A DNA stretch of 64,000 nucleotides from Anaerolineae bacterium (GTDB lineage Bacteria; Chloroflexota; Anaerolineae; Promineifilales; Promineifilaceae), in the NCBI GenBank assembly GCA_028277515.1, contig JANQGC010000091.1:13478-77477 (forward strand). The letters run 5' to 3'. Shown in pieces: positions 8,645 through 18,126 of the stretch (position 1 is its first letter; every line of letters starts with the position of its first letter). The notes beneath the pieces are model-generated. The model did not search any database. It saw nothing but the letters and a program-made list of their open reading frames with translations, and was not told the origin of the DNA. The position numbers were made by a program, and so were the translations under genes.

Positions 8645-9832
8645 CTAAAAAATATCCGCCTTTTCAAACTCGGCAATTTGCTCCGGGGAAAAGCCGAAAG
8701 TGACCTCTAATATTTCATGGGTATGTTCACCTAAAAGAGGGGCAGGCCGGCGAATATTTCCTGGGGTCTCACTTAGCTTGATGGGAATTCCAGGCAAAAA
8801 TGTCTTGCCGGCTTTTGGGTGGTCGACTTCTACAATCATTTCTCGCGCAATGACCTGGGGATCTGCAATCACTTGATCGACGGAGTTGATGGGTCCATTT
8901 GGTACACCCGCCAGGTCCAAAATTTCTCGCCATTCGTTTGTAGTTTTTTGACGGGTTTTGTCTGATATCAATGGTTTTAGGAGGGACTGATTTTCCGTCC
9001 TCTGTGTATTGGATAAGAATCGTGGGTCGTTGATCAATTCGTCTAGTCCCAAGGATTTGCAAAGTTTGGCCCATAGCATATTGTTCCCGGCGGCGATCAT
9101 GAGCTGACCATCGGCCGTTTCAAACGGTTCAAATGGTGTAATTGCCGGATGCCGGTTGCCCATCGGTCCTGGAACTTCACCGGCGGCCGTGTACCTGGCT
9201 ATTGCGTTTTCCAAAATAGCCACTTGAGAGTCCAGCATAGATACGTCCACCAGTTGCCCCTGGCCTGTTTTCTGGCGATGCGTGACGGCCGCTAAGATAC
9301 CGATGGCAGCGAACAAACCGGCAATAATATCGCCAATGGAGGAGCCGACCCTGGTAGGCTTCCCATTCGCTTGTCCGGTGATGCTCATGATTCCACCCAT
9401 CGCCTGAACGATAGCATCATAGGCTGGACGGCGGCTGTATGGCCCGGTTTGACCAAAGCCGGAGGCGGCAGCGTAAATTAATTGAGGATTGATTTTCAAA
9501 AGGGTCTCATAATCAAGACCTAATCGTTCCATTGTGCCCGGCCGGAAATTTTCGACCACGATGTCAACCTTTTCAACCATTTGCAAGAAAACCTCTTTCC
9601 CAATTTCTGCCTTCAGGTTGAGGGTCATACTGCGCTTGTTGCGATTCAGACTCATGAAGTAAGCACTTTCACTATTCATATGCGGTGGAAATGCACGCGC
9701 ATCATCTCCCATCCCTGGCATTTCTATTTTAATTACTTCCGCGCCGAGATCTGCGAGGATCATTGTTGTATATGGACCTACCAGTACGCGTGTTAAATCA
9801 AGAACACGTAGCCCTTCCAGAGCCAAAGTCAT
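8645..9832 (-). CDS. CaiB/BaiF family III CoA-transferase
   Basis: The 395-residue protein begins GLRVLDLTRVLVGPYTTMIL and contains the LGAEVIKIE, NRNKRSMTLNL and VVENFRPGTMERLGL segments. The catalytic aspartate is in MLDSQVA. This is the standard layout of the class III CoA-transferases (CaiB, BaiF, formyl-CoA transferase), which move CoA between acids through a glutamyl/aspartyl anhydride. The acyl substrate is not predictable. A well-placed AGGAG precedes the ATG at 9832. It converges on the threonine-dehydrogenase-like gene and is divergent from the cyclase gene. Confidence 0.88.
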   Translation of the reverse strand: MTLALEGLRVLDLTRVLVGPYTTMILADLGAEVIKIEMPGMGDDARAFPPHMNSESAYFMSLNRNKRSMTLNLKAEIGKEVFLQMVEKVDIVVENFRPGTMERLGLDYETLLKINPQLIYAAASGFGQTGPYSRRPAYDAIVQAMGGIMSITGQANGKPTRVGSSIGDIIAGLFAAIGILAAVTHRQKTGQGQLVDVSMLDSQVAILENAIARYTAAGEVPGPMGNRHPAITPFEPFETADGQLMIAAGNNMLWAKLCKSLGLDELINDPRFLSNTQRTENQSLLKPLISDKTRQKTTNEWREILDLAGVPNGPINSVDQVIADPQVIAREMIVEVDHPKAGKTFLPGIPIKLSETPGNIRRPAPLLGEHTHEILEVTFGFSPEQIAEFEKADIF

Positions 9833-9909
9833 TGTGAACTCCTATCATTGGTCTAAAAAATGACAGATTTAGATCAATGCTAAATAAATGTGAAATATGC
9901 TATAGCAAT

Positions 9910-9939
9910 TTGACCGGTTTTGCTAATGTGGTATGTAAT
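9910..9939 (+). promoter_or_regulatory. Candidate promoter for the cyclase-family gene
   Basis: TTGACC at 9910-9915 is followed after 16 or 18 bases by TATGTA (9932-9937) or TGTAAT (9934-9939). It points toward the gene at 10003, whose ribosome site AAGGAG is well spaced. Confidence 0.4.
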
Positions 9940-10002
9940 AAAGACGATCCTGGAAAAGTGTAATAAACTAAGCAAACCGAAATGAAAAGTAAGGAGATCT
10001 AA

Positions 10003-10878
10003 ATGAAATTTATTGATTTAACGATTCCACTGGGTATAGGGACCCCACCCTGGCCAACTTATGAACCCCTACAAGTAAAATATTTCAAAAGATTGGCACC
10101 CAATGGCGCCAATGGACAGGTGGTTTCGCACAGTAATCATGTCGGTACACACCTGGATGGTGAGATTCATTTTTATACCCCTGGCAAGGATATCGCCGGT
10201 TTAGATTTTGACTTTTTAGCGGGTGAGGCGGCTATTGTTGACCTCAGCGATTGCTGTGGCGACTTCGATATTTATACGCCGGAGATGATTGAAGAGCGAG
10301 TGGAGGTTCGCAAGGGGGATATTTTGATCATTCATACTGGTTATCATCATTTTGGATGGGATCAGCCTTATGGTAATGAAGTGCGGTATATGGTCATGCA
10401 CCCTGGACCTGATGCGCGCTTTGCCCGGTGGTGTGAGGAGAAAGAAATTAAATGGATTGGCGTTGATTGTGGCAGCGCCGATCATCCCATGAATACTAAA
10501 ATCAGAGATTGGATGCCCGCTTTGGCTGAAGATTGTGACCAATATTTCCAGGATAAGTTTGGTAAAGGATTAACTGAGGTGTTCACTCAAGATATGTACC
10601 AAATGATGCATTTATGGATGTTCCCTAAAGGTATCATTCATGCGGAGTGTGTTGGTGGGGACATTGACCTTGTTGTCAACCGCCGGGTTCAGGTCGGCTG
10701 CTTTCCCTGGCGTTTTGTTGATGGTGAAGCAAGTATCGCGCGCATTGTGGCTATGGTCGAAGATGACGAATACGAGGAGCTAATGGCGCGAAAGGCTGAA
10801 CTTCCCAAGACTCGTTTTGGCGACTGTTACGACCCCGAACATGTGCAGCGTCTTGGAGGACGCGGCCGAACGTATTAG
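10003..10878 (+). CDS. Cyclase-family metal-dependent hydrolase (kynurenine formamidase / isatin hydrolase-like)
   Basis: The 291-residue protein has the family's metal-binding signature HVGTHLDGEIHF (residues 47-58) near the N terminus, followed by further conserved segments (GDILIIHTGYHHFGW, WIGVDCGSADHP). Members hydrolyse small amides or cyclic imides such as N-formylkynurenine or isatin, using a divalent metal held by the HxGTHxD motif. It is longer than the roughly 210-residue kynurenine formamidases, closer to the extended cyclase subfamily. No kynurenine-pathway genes are nearby, so the substrate is unknown. Confidence 0.85.
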   Translation: MKFIDLTIPLGIGTPPWPTYEPLQVKYFKRLAPNGANGQVVSHSNHVGTHLDGEIHFYTPGKDIAGLDFDFLAGEAAIVDLSDCCGDFDIYTPEMIEERVEVRKGDILIIHTGYHHFGWDQPYGNEVRYMVMHPGPDARFARWCEEKEIKWIGVDCGSADHPMNTKIRDWMPALAEDCDQYFQDKFGKGLTEVFTQDMYQMMHLWMFPKGIIHAECVGGDIDLVVNRRVQVGCFPWRFVDGEASIARIVAMVEDDEYEELMARKAELPKTRFGDCYDPEHVQRLGGRGRTY

Positions 10879-10933
10879 TTTTCTGATGTATTACATTGAA
10901 ATATTCTCATTTGCATAACATGACTTTCCCCAT

Positions 10934-12313
10934 ATGAGCAAGATTGAAAATTTGGCAAAACGGCCGATTCCTCTCATTTCTTTAATTGGCGCCTTTATTA
11001 TGGGCGCCTTTAGCTGGTATATCCTCTCCTATTGGCGCCGATTACTTGGCCTGCCCCCGATCGTCAAAACGAGGCAGGAAGGGCGGGTTGAAGCCCATCT
11101 TTCACAACAAGAAAAGGCGATTCAAATCGCATCGGCCAATCTTCGTGCCGGTATCGAAAGAAGAACCCTACCTGATGGCAGAAGGAGAACAGTGCTTTGT
11201 GCAGGCATGCGCAATTTTCGGGAACCTTGGGCAAGAGATTTTAGCTTCGCCAGTTTCGGACTGATGGAATTAAATGAACTGCGGGCAATGAGAGAGACAT
11301 TGGAAGTGTTTTTAATAAATCAGACAGAAACGGGTCAATTTCCAGTAAAAGTTCATTCAACGAATATTTTTGACCGTTTTTTGATTTCACTCTTTGGCCG
11401 GCAGCAGCCGATTGATCCCCCCATCCGCCCAAAGTACATTACGGCTCATAACACAGTTTCTCTTGACGGGAATGCTCTAATTGTCATTGCTGCATTATTG
11501 TATCTGCAAAAAGTCGATGATCGGTCTTTTTTTGAACATTTCAAGGCGGAATTAATCAAGGGCTTACACTGGCTGAAAAATCACGACATCAGTGAGGGAG
11601 GACTATTAAACCAAGGTGCCTATACGGACTGGGCAGATAGCGTAAGTCGGGTTGGCAAGGTACTTTATACCAACGTGCTTTATTGGAAGGCTCTACATGA
11701 CTTTGCCATCGTCGCCGAAAAATATGGTGATTATAATGAGGGGAGAAAATTCGGTGAAGAGGCAATGCAGTTGAAGGCAGCTATTAACGATCATTTTTGG
11801 CGTCAAGACCTGGGATATTTCATCACCAGCAGCCAGTTTGAATTATTGAACAGCGACGGGAACCTGTTAGCTGTAGCCTGGAAATTAGCTTCTGAGACGC
11901 AGGGACATAGGATTCTCGATAATATGAGGCGCATGCGTATGGCTGATCCGGTTCCGACCCAGGTAACAGACCAACCTTATGGCTCGCAATATATTGCCAT
12001 TGAAAATAGACTGGGCGGTATTGCGCATTATCATACCAGTGCTGCCTGGTTGTGGTTGGGTGGTTGGCATGTGGTCGCCCTGGTGCAGATGGGCAGGCTG
12101 GAGGAAGCCAAAGAGCTTCTGGAGAGGATGGATAGAGTTATTGTTCGGGATGGAGTTGTACATGAGGTTTATGGAGAGGACGGCCATCCATTGAAGAGTT
12201 TTTGGTATGCATCAGAAGCTCCCTTAACCTGGAGCGCGGGAGTCTTTGTATACGCCCATTCTGTTTATAAACGTCGAATAGAGTGGGCAGATAGTGAAAA
12301 AGAGAGATTATGA
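10934..12313 (+). CDS. Membrane-anchored six-hairpin glycosidase-like protein
   Basis: The 459-residue protein has an N-terminal hydrophobic stretch (about 17-38) that looks like a signal anchor. A domain rich in amphipathic helices follows, with MRNFREPWARDFSFA near residue 92, QTETGQFPVKVH, GNALIVIAALLY, GAYTDWADSVSR and YHTSAAWLWLGGW. The RDF...GQFP...DWAD pattern matches the (alpha/alpha)6-barrel found in glycogen-debranching (amylo-1,6-glucosidase) and GH100/GH15-like enzymes. The acidic pair is probably the Asp of RDFSF and the Asp of YTDWAD, but this is inference. Its stop overlaps the convergent GH3-like gene by six bases. Confidence 0.65.
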   Translation: MSKIENLAKRPIPLISLIGAFIMGAFSWYILSYWRRLLGLPPIVKTRQEGRVEAHLSQQEKAIQIASANLRAGIERRTLPDGRRRTVLCAGMRNFREPWARDFSFASFGLMELNELRAMRETLEVFLINQTETGQFPVKVHSTNIFDRFLISLFGRQQPIDPPIRPKYITAHNTVSLDGNALIVIAALLYLQKVDDRSFFEHFKAELIKGLHWLKNHDISEGGLLNQGAYTDWADSVSRVGKVLYTNVLYWKALHDFAIVAEKYGDYNEGRKFGEEAMQLKAAINDHFWRQDLGYFITSSQFELLNSDGNLLAVAWKLASETQGHRILDNMRRMRMADPVPTQVTDQPYGSQYIAIENRLGGIAHYHTSAAWLWLGGWHVVALVQMGRLEEAKELLERMDRVIVRDGVVHEVYGEDGHPLKSFWYASEAPLTWSAGVFVYAHSVYKRRIEWADSEKERL

Positions 12314-15250
12314 AAGGCGGGGTGAGTAAATAGCCCGGAAGAGAAACCATCCGGCGAGTCCTCCGGCCAGCGTTGTTAGAAGAGCTGACCAATTGCCTAA
12401 ACTCTCAAGCAGTGTCGAACCAGGCAAACCCAGCATGAAATAAATGTAAAACAATAAGGCACCAATTACTGCCCAAAGTGTGTGGCTTGTTCGATCCTGT
12501 AAACCTTCATCATCTTGTCCAACGAACAATGTGCCGATAATGACAACAATTAAGCCTGTAAACATTGTCAGTAGCATTTCCAATTCAGATAAACCAATTC
12601 GAATGCCCGGCTCTCGCGGGACAGGCGGTGGTTCCGGTGTGGCCGTAGGGGCGATAGTTGGCGTTGCTGTAGGGGTTGCCGTGGGTTCAGGAGTATTTGT
12701 TGGTGTGGGGGTTGCGGTTGGGATCGATGTAGGGACGATGATCGCCACCTGGGCTTCATCTTCAATAGAAATATCAACTTCTTGCGAGATTTCTGCTTCT
12801 CCTGATTGGGCAGTAATCCGAAATTGGCCTGGGCCTGTTTGTGCCGCTAAAACATAATCTAGCCTGGCCATGCCATCTTCGGTTGGAACCTCGGCGATAA
12901 TATTGATTGTTCCCTGAATGCGGTCACTCTGGATAAACTGTACGATCGTGCCATTGGGTACGGGGTTGCCATTTTTATCCACTATGATCCCGGTTTGTAG
13001 GTGTAGGGTGTCGCCTATTGCAGCGTCAAGGGGCGCCTGGCTTGGTGGCGCTTGTATATCCTCCCCACTAACGATAAAGAGTTCAATGATCTGGAGCGGA
13101 TCGGGCTGGGTTTGGGAAAATAAATTATAACCGGTTCCGTTTATGCTAACCGGCGGCGATCCAACTAAAGGTGTTTCTTGAAATAAGGCACGCACGGCCG
13201 TGTCGATAAAACGATCGACCGTACTGTAGATTCCATAATAAGCCGTCAATTTACTGATGTCTGTTGTATCAAGATAATAGGGTGCGTCCAAGGCAAAAAC
13301 AATAATATTGGCGTTGCTGATGATATCCGGTCTTTCCGCAAGAAAGCGATTCAATGCCTGCGTATCTTCTTTGTTATCAAGTTGGCCGAAAAGGATCCAA
13401 TCGACGTCCCTTAAAGCTTCCTGCACCAAAAAATCGGCCGGGGGGGTAGGGGTTAAGAAAGGTGTCGCAGTTTCGGCCGGTTCCTCAATGGTTAATGTAG
13501 GTGTGATTTCAGGTGTAGGTAAAAATATGGGACCGCTGCCCGCATCTAAAAATTCACCCAAATCCGTGAAAGAAAAACTGCTAATTTGTGTGGGCTGGAG
13601 CTGCCCGCTTGCTTCCGGACCATAGAGAGCAACCATACGTTCTGCCAATGCTGTTTCACTGACAAATGTTTCAGGCGGACATTCGCTGCATTGGCTGGCA
13701 TCCCGTACGTCTGTAAAGACGACGATATTATCTCCCGGTCCTGGAGGGCTGGGCAATTGTTCCGCTAAATTCTCAAGGCTAGGTGAAATTAAAGTTGTGC
13801 TGGCTTGAGCCAGATCAAACAAAGTTGAGTCACCCTGACCGACCTCATCCATGACCACGGAGGTATCGACGAGAACATTTTCGGAAGAAAAGTCGTCATC
13901 ATACAGGTCTAGTTTTAATTCCAGGATACGCAGCACAGCTTCGTCGACCCGCTGTTGGAATGATTGATCGGTATTATACTTTTCTCGAAACCAGGCGATT
14001 GTATCTTTTATGTTATCAATTTCCTCGCTGAAAGGTGCGCCATTCCGTGCAAATTCAGACAAATACAATATGTCATTCCCAGCGAGCAAGGCATCCTTGG
14101 CAACTAAACGATGAGGGAATTCCTGTTCTGTATCATCATAAAAACGGGCTGCACTGCGCGCACCCAATGAATCGGATACAATAATGCCGCCAGATTGCCG
14201 CCAGGAATCGAATTCAGGAAGAGCCATTAAAGTGGTAAGGGCCTGGGGATCAAAACTTACGGGGGCTGTGGTCGCGCGGATATTTCCCTGGAAGCCTTGA
14301 TAGCGGATATGGGTTGTGAGTAAACCATCGACAACGGCCGTTTCATCTGGCGCCTGGCCAGTTACCGCAATAAATGGGGCCAACTCAATTTGTTTCAATT
14401 GTTCCAACGATTTCTGAACGGTCGGTACTTCTTCGCTGGTCGACCGGTCGCTGCTTCCGGTTCCGGGGAAATGCTTGGCGATCACGGCAACACGGTCCTG
14501 GCTGCCCTCATGCACACCTGTTGTATAGGCCTGACCCATTAGCCCTACCCAATACGGATCGCCACCAAACGTTTGGGTTCCAAGATCGGCCGGATTTTGG
14601 GGGTTAGGATTTTCCAACACATCAAGCGATGGCCCGATGAGCATATTGATGCCCACAGTGGATAATTCCTGGCCGGCTATACGGCCAAACTCTTGTGCAT
14701 AACCTGGCTGCCACGTGGCACCAATAGCCATATTCGTGGGTACACCCGTAAATCCAGATAGAATGCGATTGTCGCCATAAGGACTACCATCGTGGTTAGA
14801 GGCAATCAGCAGGGGAATGCCTGTTGTTTCAAGCGTGGGGCCTTGAATGGTTGGTGGTTGGGGCAGGGTGTCGGGTTCTTCATCCTGCACCAGGTTAGTA
14901 AAACCTGCCAGGGATAAATTTTGTAAATCATTGGTGACCTGGGCTATTTGCAATGGCGTGATTTGCGGGTCCCCATAGCCCGAAAAATTGTCATTTTCAG
15001 CGAGCAAAAACACCCCACCGATTTTATAATCAATAATAAGGTCGCGGATGTCGCTTTCTTCGGTGATGGAATCCCCTTGAAAAGTTACCAGAAACAACTG
15101 CCCGATCCTTTCCTCGACGCTCATCGAGTCCAGTAATGTTTGGGCTTCGTTATCTGATTGGTATGCGGCCAAATTTGCATGTGGTATTCCTAAAGGGAAG
15201 ACTAATACAAGCAAAAATAGGATCCATCCAAAACGCCAGAGTCGGATCAT
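12308..15250 (-). CDS. Exported GH3-like (beta-N-acetylhexosaminidase fold) multidomain membrane protein
   Basis: The 980-residue protein has a signal peptide, then a GH3 N-terminal barrel recognisable from MSVEERIGQLFLVTF, IGGVFLLAEN, AKHFPGTGSSDRST and the nucleophile region GGIIVSDSLGA. NagZ-type enzymes carry an Asp-His acid/base dyad after KHFPG (consensus KHFPGHG, then DSH); here both histidines are replaced, so activity is doubtful or altered. A second alpha/beta part, an Ig-like (Big-type) domain around 740-840 and a long Thr/Pro tract follow, with about four membrane spans at the C terminus. It would sit on the outer face of the membrane. It may act on, or merely bind, cell-wall glycans. 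Confidence 0.75.
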   Translation of the reverse strand: MIRLWRFGWILFLLVLVFPLGIPHANLAAYQSDNEAQTLLDSMSVEERIGQLFLVTFQGDSITEESDIRDLIIDYKIGGVFLLAENDNFSGYGDPQITPLQIAQVTNDLQNLSLAGFTNLVQDEEPDTLPQPPTIQGPTLETTGIPLLIASNHDGSPYGDNRILSGFTGVPTNMAIGATWQPGYAQEFGRIAGQELSTVGINMLIGPSLDVLENPNPQNPADLGTQTFGGDPYWVGLMGQAYTTGVHEGSQDRVAVIAKHFPGTGSSDRSTSEEVPTVQKSLEQLKQIELAPFIAVTGQAPDETAVVDGLLTTHIRYQGFQGNIRATTAPVSFDPQALTTLMALPEFDSWRQSGGIIVSDSLGARSAARFYDDTEQEFPHRLVAKDALLAGNDILYLSEFARNGAPFSEEIDNIKDTIAWFREKYNTDQSFQQRVDEAVLRILELKLDLYDDDFSSENVLVDTSVVMDEVGQGDSTLFDLAQASTTLISPSLENLAEQLPSPPGPGDNIVVFTDVRDASQCSECPPETFVSETALAERMVALYGPEASGQLQPTQISSFSFTDLGEFLDAGSGPIFLPTPEITPTLTIEEPAETATPFLTPTPPADFLVQEALRDVDWILFGQLDNKEDTQALNRFLAERPDIISNANIIVFALDAPYYLDTTDISKLTAYYGIYSTVDRFIDTAVRALFQETPLVGSPPVSINGTGYNLFSQTQPDPLQIIELFIVSGEDIQAPPSQAPLDAAIGDTLHLQTGIIVDKNGNPVPNGTIVQFIQSDRIQGTINIIAEVPTEDGMARLDYVLAAQTGPGQFRITAQSGEAEISQEVDISIEDEAQVAIIVPTSIPTATPTPTNTPEPTATPTATPTIAPTATPEPPPVPREPGIRIGLSELEMLLTMFTGLIVVIIGTLFVGQDDEGLQDRTSHTLWAVIGALLFYIYFMLGLPGSTLLESLGNWSALLTTLAGGLAGWFLFRAIYSPRLS

Positions 15251-15387
15251 GATTTAGATAAATTGTTTGGGAAAAAGCCCTCAAAAATGAAATTCACATT
15301 TAAATTTATTACCGTTAATCTAAAAGAGGCAAAGCGGCGTTTTTTGCGCATTACGATTAACGTTTACATAGTTGATTATATCGCAGA

Positions 15388-15415
15388 TTGCCTCGCAGAA
15401 CACCTGTGTTAGAAT
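15388..15415 (+). promoter_or_regulatory. Candidate promoter for the S41 protease/smpB operon
   Basis: TTGCCT at 15388-15393 and TAGAAT at 15410-15415 are 16 bases apart, upstream of the hairpin leader and the first protease gene. Confidence 0.4.
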
Positions 15416-15452
15416 GGCATTAATCGAAGGACATCCATAACCTGAAAACGTG

Positions 15453-15493
15453 CCGGATGGCGGCAGGGTGTATGTTTTGCCATCTGGTTTTTT
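15453..15493 (+). promoter_or_regulatory. Terminator-like hairpin in the leader of the S41 protease operon
   Basis: CCGGATGGC (15453-15461) pairs with GCCATCTGG (15479-15487), nine pairs with one G-U, and is followed by six T. It stands 17 bases before the ATG at 15510. No Shine-Dalgarno sequence lies between; instead the reading strand has CCCTCCTT. Downstream of a candidate promoter, it has the form of an attenuator. Confidence 0.5.
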
Positions 15494-15509
15494 GTGAGCA
15501 ACCCTCCTT

Positions 15510-16703
15510 ATGTCAAATAATTTACGCAACGGTATAACGGTTTTAATGTTAATTTTATTAGCCCTGGCCGCATTTATAGCCGGATATTTCGCTAATGAAA
15601 TGATCGATTTACGGAATGGTTCTGCTTATGCTCAAGAAGAATTCGATATATTCTGGCAAGCCTGGGACCGGATTGAAAGCAACTTTATTGGTGATCTACC
15701 GGATGAAAAACAGCGGACTTATGCCGCCATCCGGGGTTCTATGGAATCCCTTAATGATCCGTATACTGTTTTTATTGAACCCGTGGCCCGGCAACGTGAA
15801 CGAGAACAATTAGAAGGTATTTTTGGCGGTATTGGGGCTTATGTGACCCGCCCAGAAGATGGCGGCCCGATCATCTTAGAGCCAATCCCGGGCAATCCGG
15901 CTGAGGCTGCGGGGATTCTTGCCGGAGATGAACTTCATGCTGTGGATGGCACGCCAATCACACCGGAATTGACGGTAGCTGATGTTGCCGATTTGGTAAA
16001 GGGTGAAAAGGGATCGGCCGTGGTTTTGACTGTTCTTCACCCAGGTGAAACAGAGGTTGTGGAAATTTCAGTTGTTCGGGGCGATATTTTGCTGCCATCG
16101 GTTGTTTACCGCCTGCTGGAGGAGGATCAAAAGGTTGGTTACATTCGACTTTCCCGGTTCAGCGGGGAAAGCGGCCAGGAAGTAGCCGGTGCTATTGAAG
16201 ATTTACGAGAACAAGGTGCAGAGAGGTTCGTTTTGGATCTGCGCCAAAATCGTGGAGGATTACTTGACGCAGCGATAGACGTGTCCGATCATTTCCTTGA
16301 CGGTGGGATTGTCTTAATTCAACAAAGCCGCGATCAGGGTGAACAATCTTATACAGCAACCCCATCTACGTTGGAAGATGAAGCGCCTTTGGTTGTCTTG
16401 ATCGATGGCGGTTCTGCCAGTGCTTCAGAGATTGTTGCCGGCGCTTTAAAGGATAGAGAACGGGCTGTTTTGATTGGTCCTGAAGCGACGTTTGGCAAGG
16501 GATCCGTCCAGCTTGTTTATGACTTGAGTGATGGCTCTTCTGTCCACGTCACTTCGGCAAGATGGTTTACACCAAACCGCACCCAATTGGATGGCGAAGG
16601 TATATCACCGGATATTCTGGTTGAGATTACACAAGAAGCCATTGATAATGGCCGGGACGAAGTCTTAAACCGCGCTGTTCAATACCTTCAAGAAGGAAAA
16701 TAA
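15510..16703 (+). CDS. S41 family C-terminal processing peptidase (first of two)
   Basis: The 397-residue protein has an N-terminal signal anchor (about 8-30), a helical domain beginning FDIFWQAWDRIESNFIG, a PDZ domain (about 105-190) and the S41 protease core. The catalytic serine is in GGSASASEIVAGAL near residue 305 and the catalytic lysine in FGKGSVQL near 330. C-terminal processing peptidases cut exported proteins at hydrophobic C termini on the outer side of the membrane. A paralogue follows directly, 12 bases downstream. The start codon lacks a visible ribosome site and follows a terminator-like hairpin, so expression may be controlled at the leader. Confidence 0.9.
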   Translation: MSNNLRNGITVLMLILLALAAFIAGYFANEMIDLRNGSAYAQEEFDIFWQAWDRIESNFIGDLPDEKQRTYAAIRGSMESLNDPYTVFIEPVARQREREQLEGIFGGIGAYVTRPEDGGPIILEPIPGNPAEAAGILAGDELHAVDGTPITPELTVADVADLVKGEKGSAVVLTVLHPGETEVVEISVVRGDILLPSVVYRLLEEDQKVGYIRLSRFSGESGQEVAGAIEDLREQGAERFVLDLRQNRGGLLDAAIDVSDHFLDGGIVLIQQSRDQGEQSYTATPSTLEDEAPLVVLIDGGSASASEIVAGALKDRERAVLIGPEATFGKGSVQLVYDLSDGSSVHVTSARWFTPNRTQLDGEGISPDILVEITQEAIDNGRDEVLNRAVQYLQEGK

Positions 16704-16715
16704 ATTTCCGCGAGT

Positions 16716-18125
16716 ATGGATAGTAGAAACTCCCCCTCTGCCGGTTCGCAAATGAATAAGATCATTCTGCTGGTTGGTGTTGCATTGCTGATCGCTGTGA
16801 TTGTTCTGGCCCTTTTGGGTGGTGTCATGATTGGCCGGACAAGTGTGAACACAAGAGCCGCAGCGACGAACACCATACAAACGGTTACAGAGATTCAAGA
16901 GGTGACCCGTGAGGTTATCGTTGTCGTGACAACTACTCCGCAACCCCAAGCGACCGCCGTCGATCAAATTATTCCACCTGATAGCCCTGTATTGGCAGAG
17001 ACGGCCGTGCCCATTTCTGAGCAATTATTCTCTCCTGTTGGTGATGAAAGTGCAGGAGAATTGGATTTTTCCGTGTTTAATGAAGTATGGGGATTCATTG
17101 ATGGTGAATTCGATGGTGAACTGCCCGCGGATGAAAATCGCTTGTATGGAGCCATAGTCGGTTCCCTGGAAACGTTGGATGATCAATATACGCGCTTCAT
17201 TCGACCTGATGTTGCGGAACGCATGCGCCAAGATTTGGATGGTTCCGTCTCAGGTATCGGTGCTTTCGTGCGGGAAAACGATGAGGGGTTAATCGAAATT
17301 ACCCGCCCAATTGACGGCCAGCCGGCCGATTTGGCGGGGCTGCTTTCCGGAGATGTGATTATTGCCGTCGATGGGGAATCAGTCGTCGAACTTGGTTTTG
17401 ATGAAGTGCTGCTCATGGTGCGAGGCCCAGAAGGAACTATGGTTTCATTAACTGTGGCCCGTGAGGACGAAGTTGAACCGCTTGAATTTACAATCGAGCG
17501 AGCTGTGTTCGAGGTGCCCGTTGTTATCAGTGAGATGTTTGAAGAGGGGGGCCAGCAAATAGCCTATGTCCGCTTAACAAGCTTCACGCGTAATGCTGAC
17601 CAATCCCTTCTGGATGCTTTGAATATGCTTCTAGAAGAAAATCCCGATGGACTCATTCTCGATTTGCGTGATAATGGTGGTGGTTTCCTGGATCAAGCCG
17701 TTGCTGTGGCTGATATGTTTTTAGGAGAGGGCGTCATCCTTTATGAGCGGAACAGTAATGGGGATATCGACAAAACATTTGAATCCAAAGATGGTGATAC
17801 CGCTGAAGAAATCCCACTGGTTGTGCTGGTAAATGGCGGAAGCGCAAGCGCCTCTGAAATCGTTGCCGGGGCTGTTCAAGATTCCGATAGGGGGACTTTA
17901 ATTGGCGAAACAACTTTCGGTAAAGGATCAGTTCAACTGGTGCATACACTATCCGACGGTTCTGAGCTGCGGGTTACCATTGCCCGTTGGTTTACCCCTG
18001 ATAACCGTTCCATTGGGGAAGAGGGCATTGAACCTGATATTGAAGAGTTGACGCCCCGGGATTTGGGTGGGGAAGACGATAACCAGTTGCAGCGCGCCAT
18101 CGAATTTTTAACTGGCGGAGAATAA
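16716..18125 (+). CDS. S41 family C-terminal processing peptidase (second of two)
   Basis: The 469-residue paralogue has the same order: signal anchor (about 13-38), a longer Thr-rich spacer, the helical domain starting FSVFNEVWGFIDGEF, a PDZ domain (about 175-265), then the catalytic serine in GGSASASEIVAGAV and the lysine in FGKGSVQLVHTL. It presumably has the same extracytoplasmic role, with different targets. An in-frame ATG at 16752 would give a shorter signal region. It ends one base before the TTG start of smpB, so the two proteases and smpB are probably co-transcribed. Confidence 0.9.
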   Translation: MDSRNSPSAGSQMNKIILLVGVALLIAVIVLALLGGVMIGRTSVNTRAAATNTIQTVTEIQEVTREVIVVVTTTPQPQATAVDQIIPPDSPVLAETAVPISEQLFSPVGDESAGELDFSVFNEVWGFIDGEFDGELPADENRLYGAIVGSLETLDDQYTRFIRPDVAERMRQDLDGSVSGIGAFVRENDEGLIEITRPIDGQPADLAGLLSGDVIIAVDGESVVELGFDEVLLMVRGPEGTMVSLTVAREDEVEPLEFTIERAVFEVPVVISEMFEEGGQQIAYVRLTSFTRNADQSLLDALNMLLEENPDGLILDLRDNGGGFLDQAVAVADMFLGEGVILYERNSNGDIDKTFESKDGDTAEEIPLVVLVNGGSASASEIVAGAVQDSDRGTLIGETTFGKGSVQLVHTLSDGSELRVTIARWFTPDNRSIGEEGIEPDIEELTPRDLGGEDDNQLQRAIEFLTGGE

Positions 18126-18126
18126 G

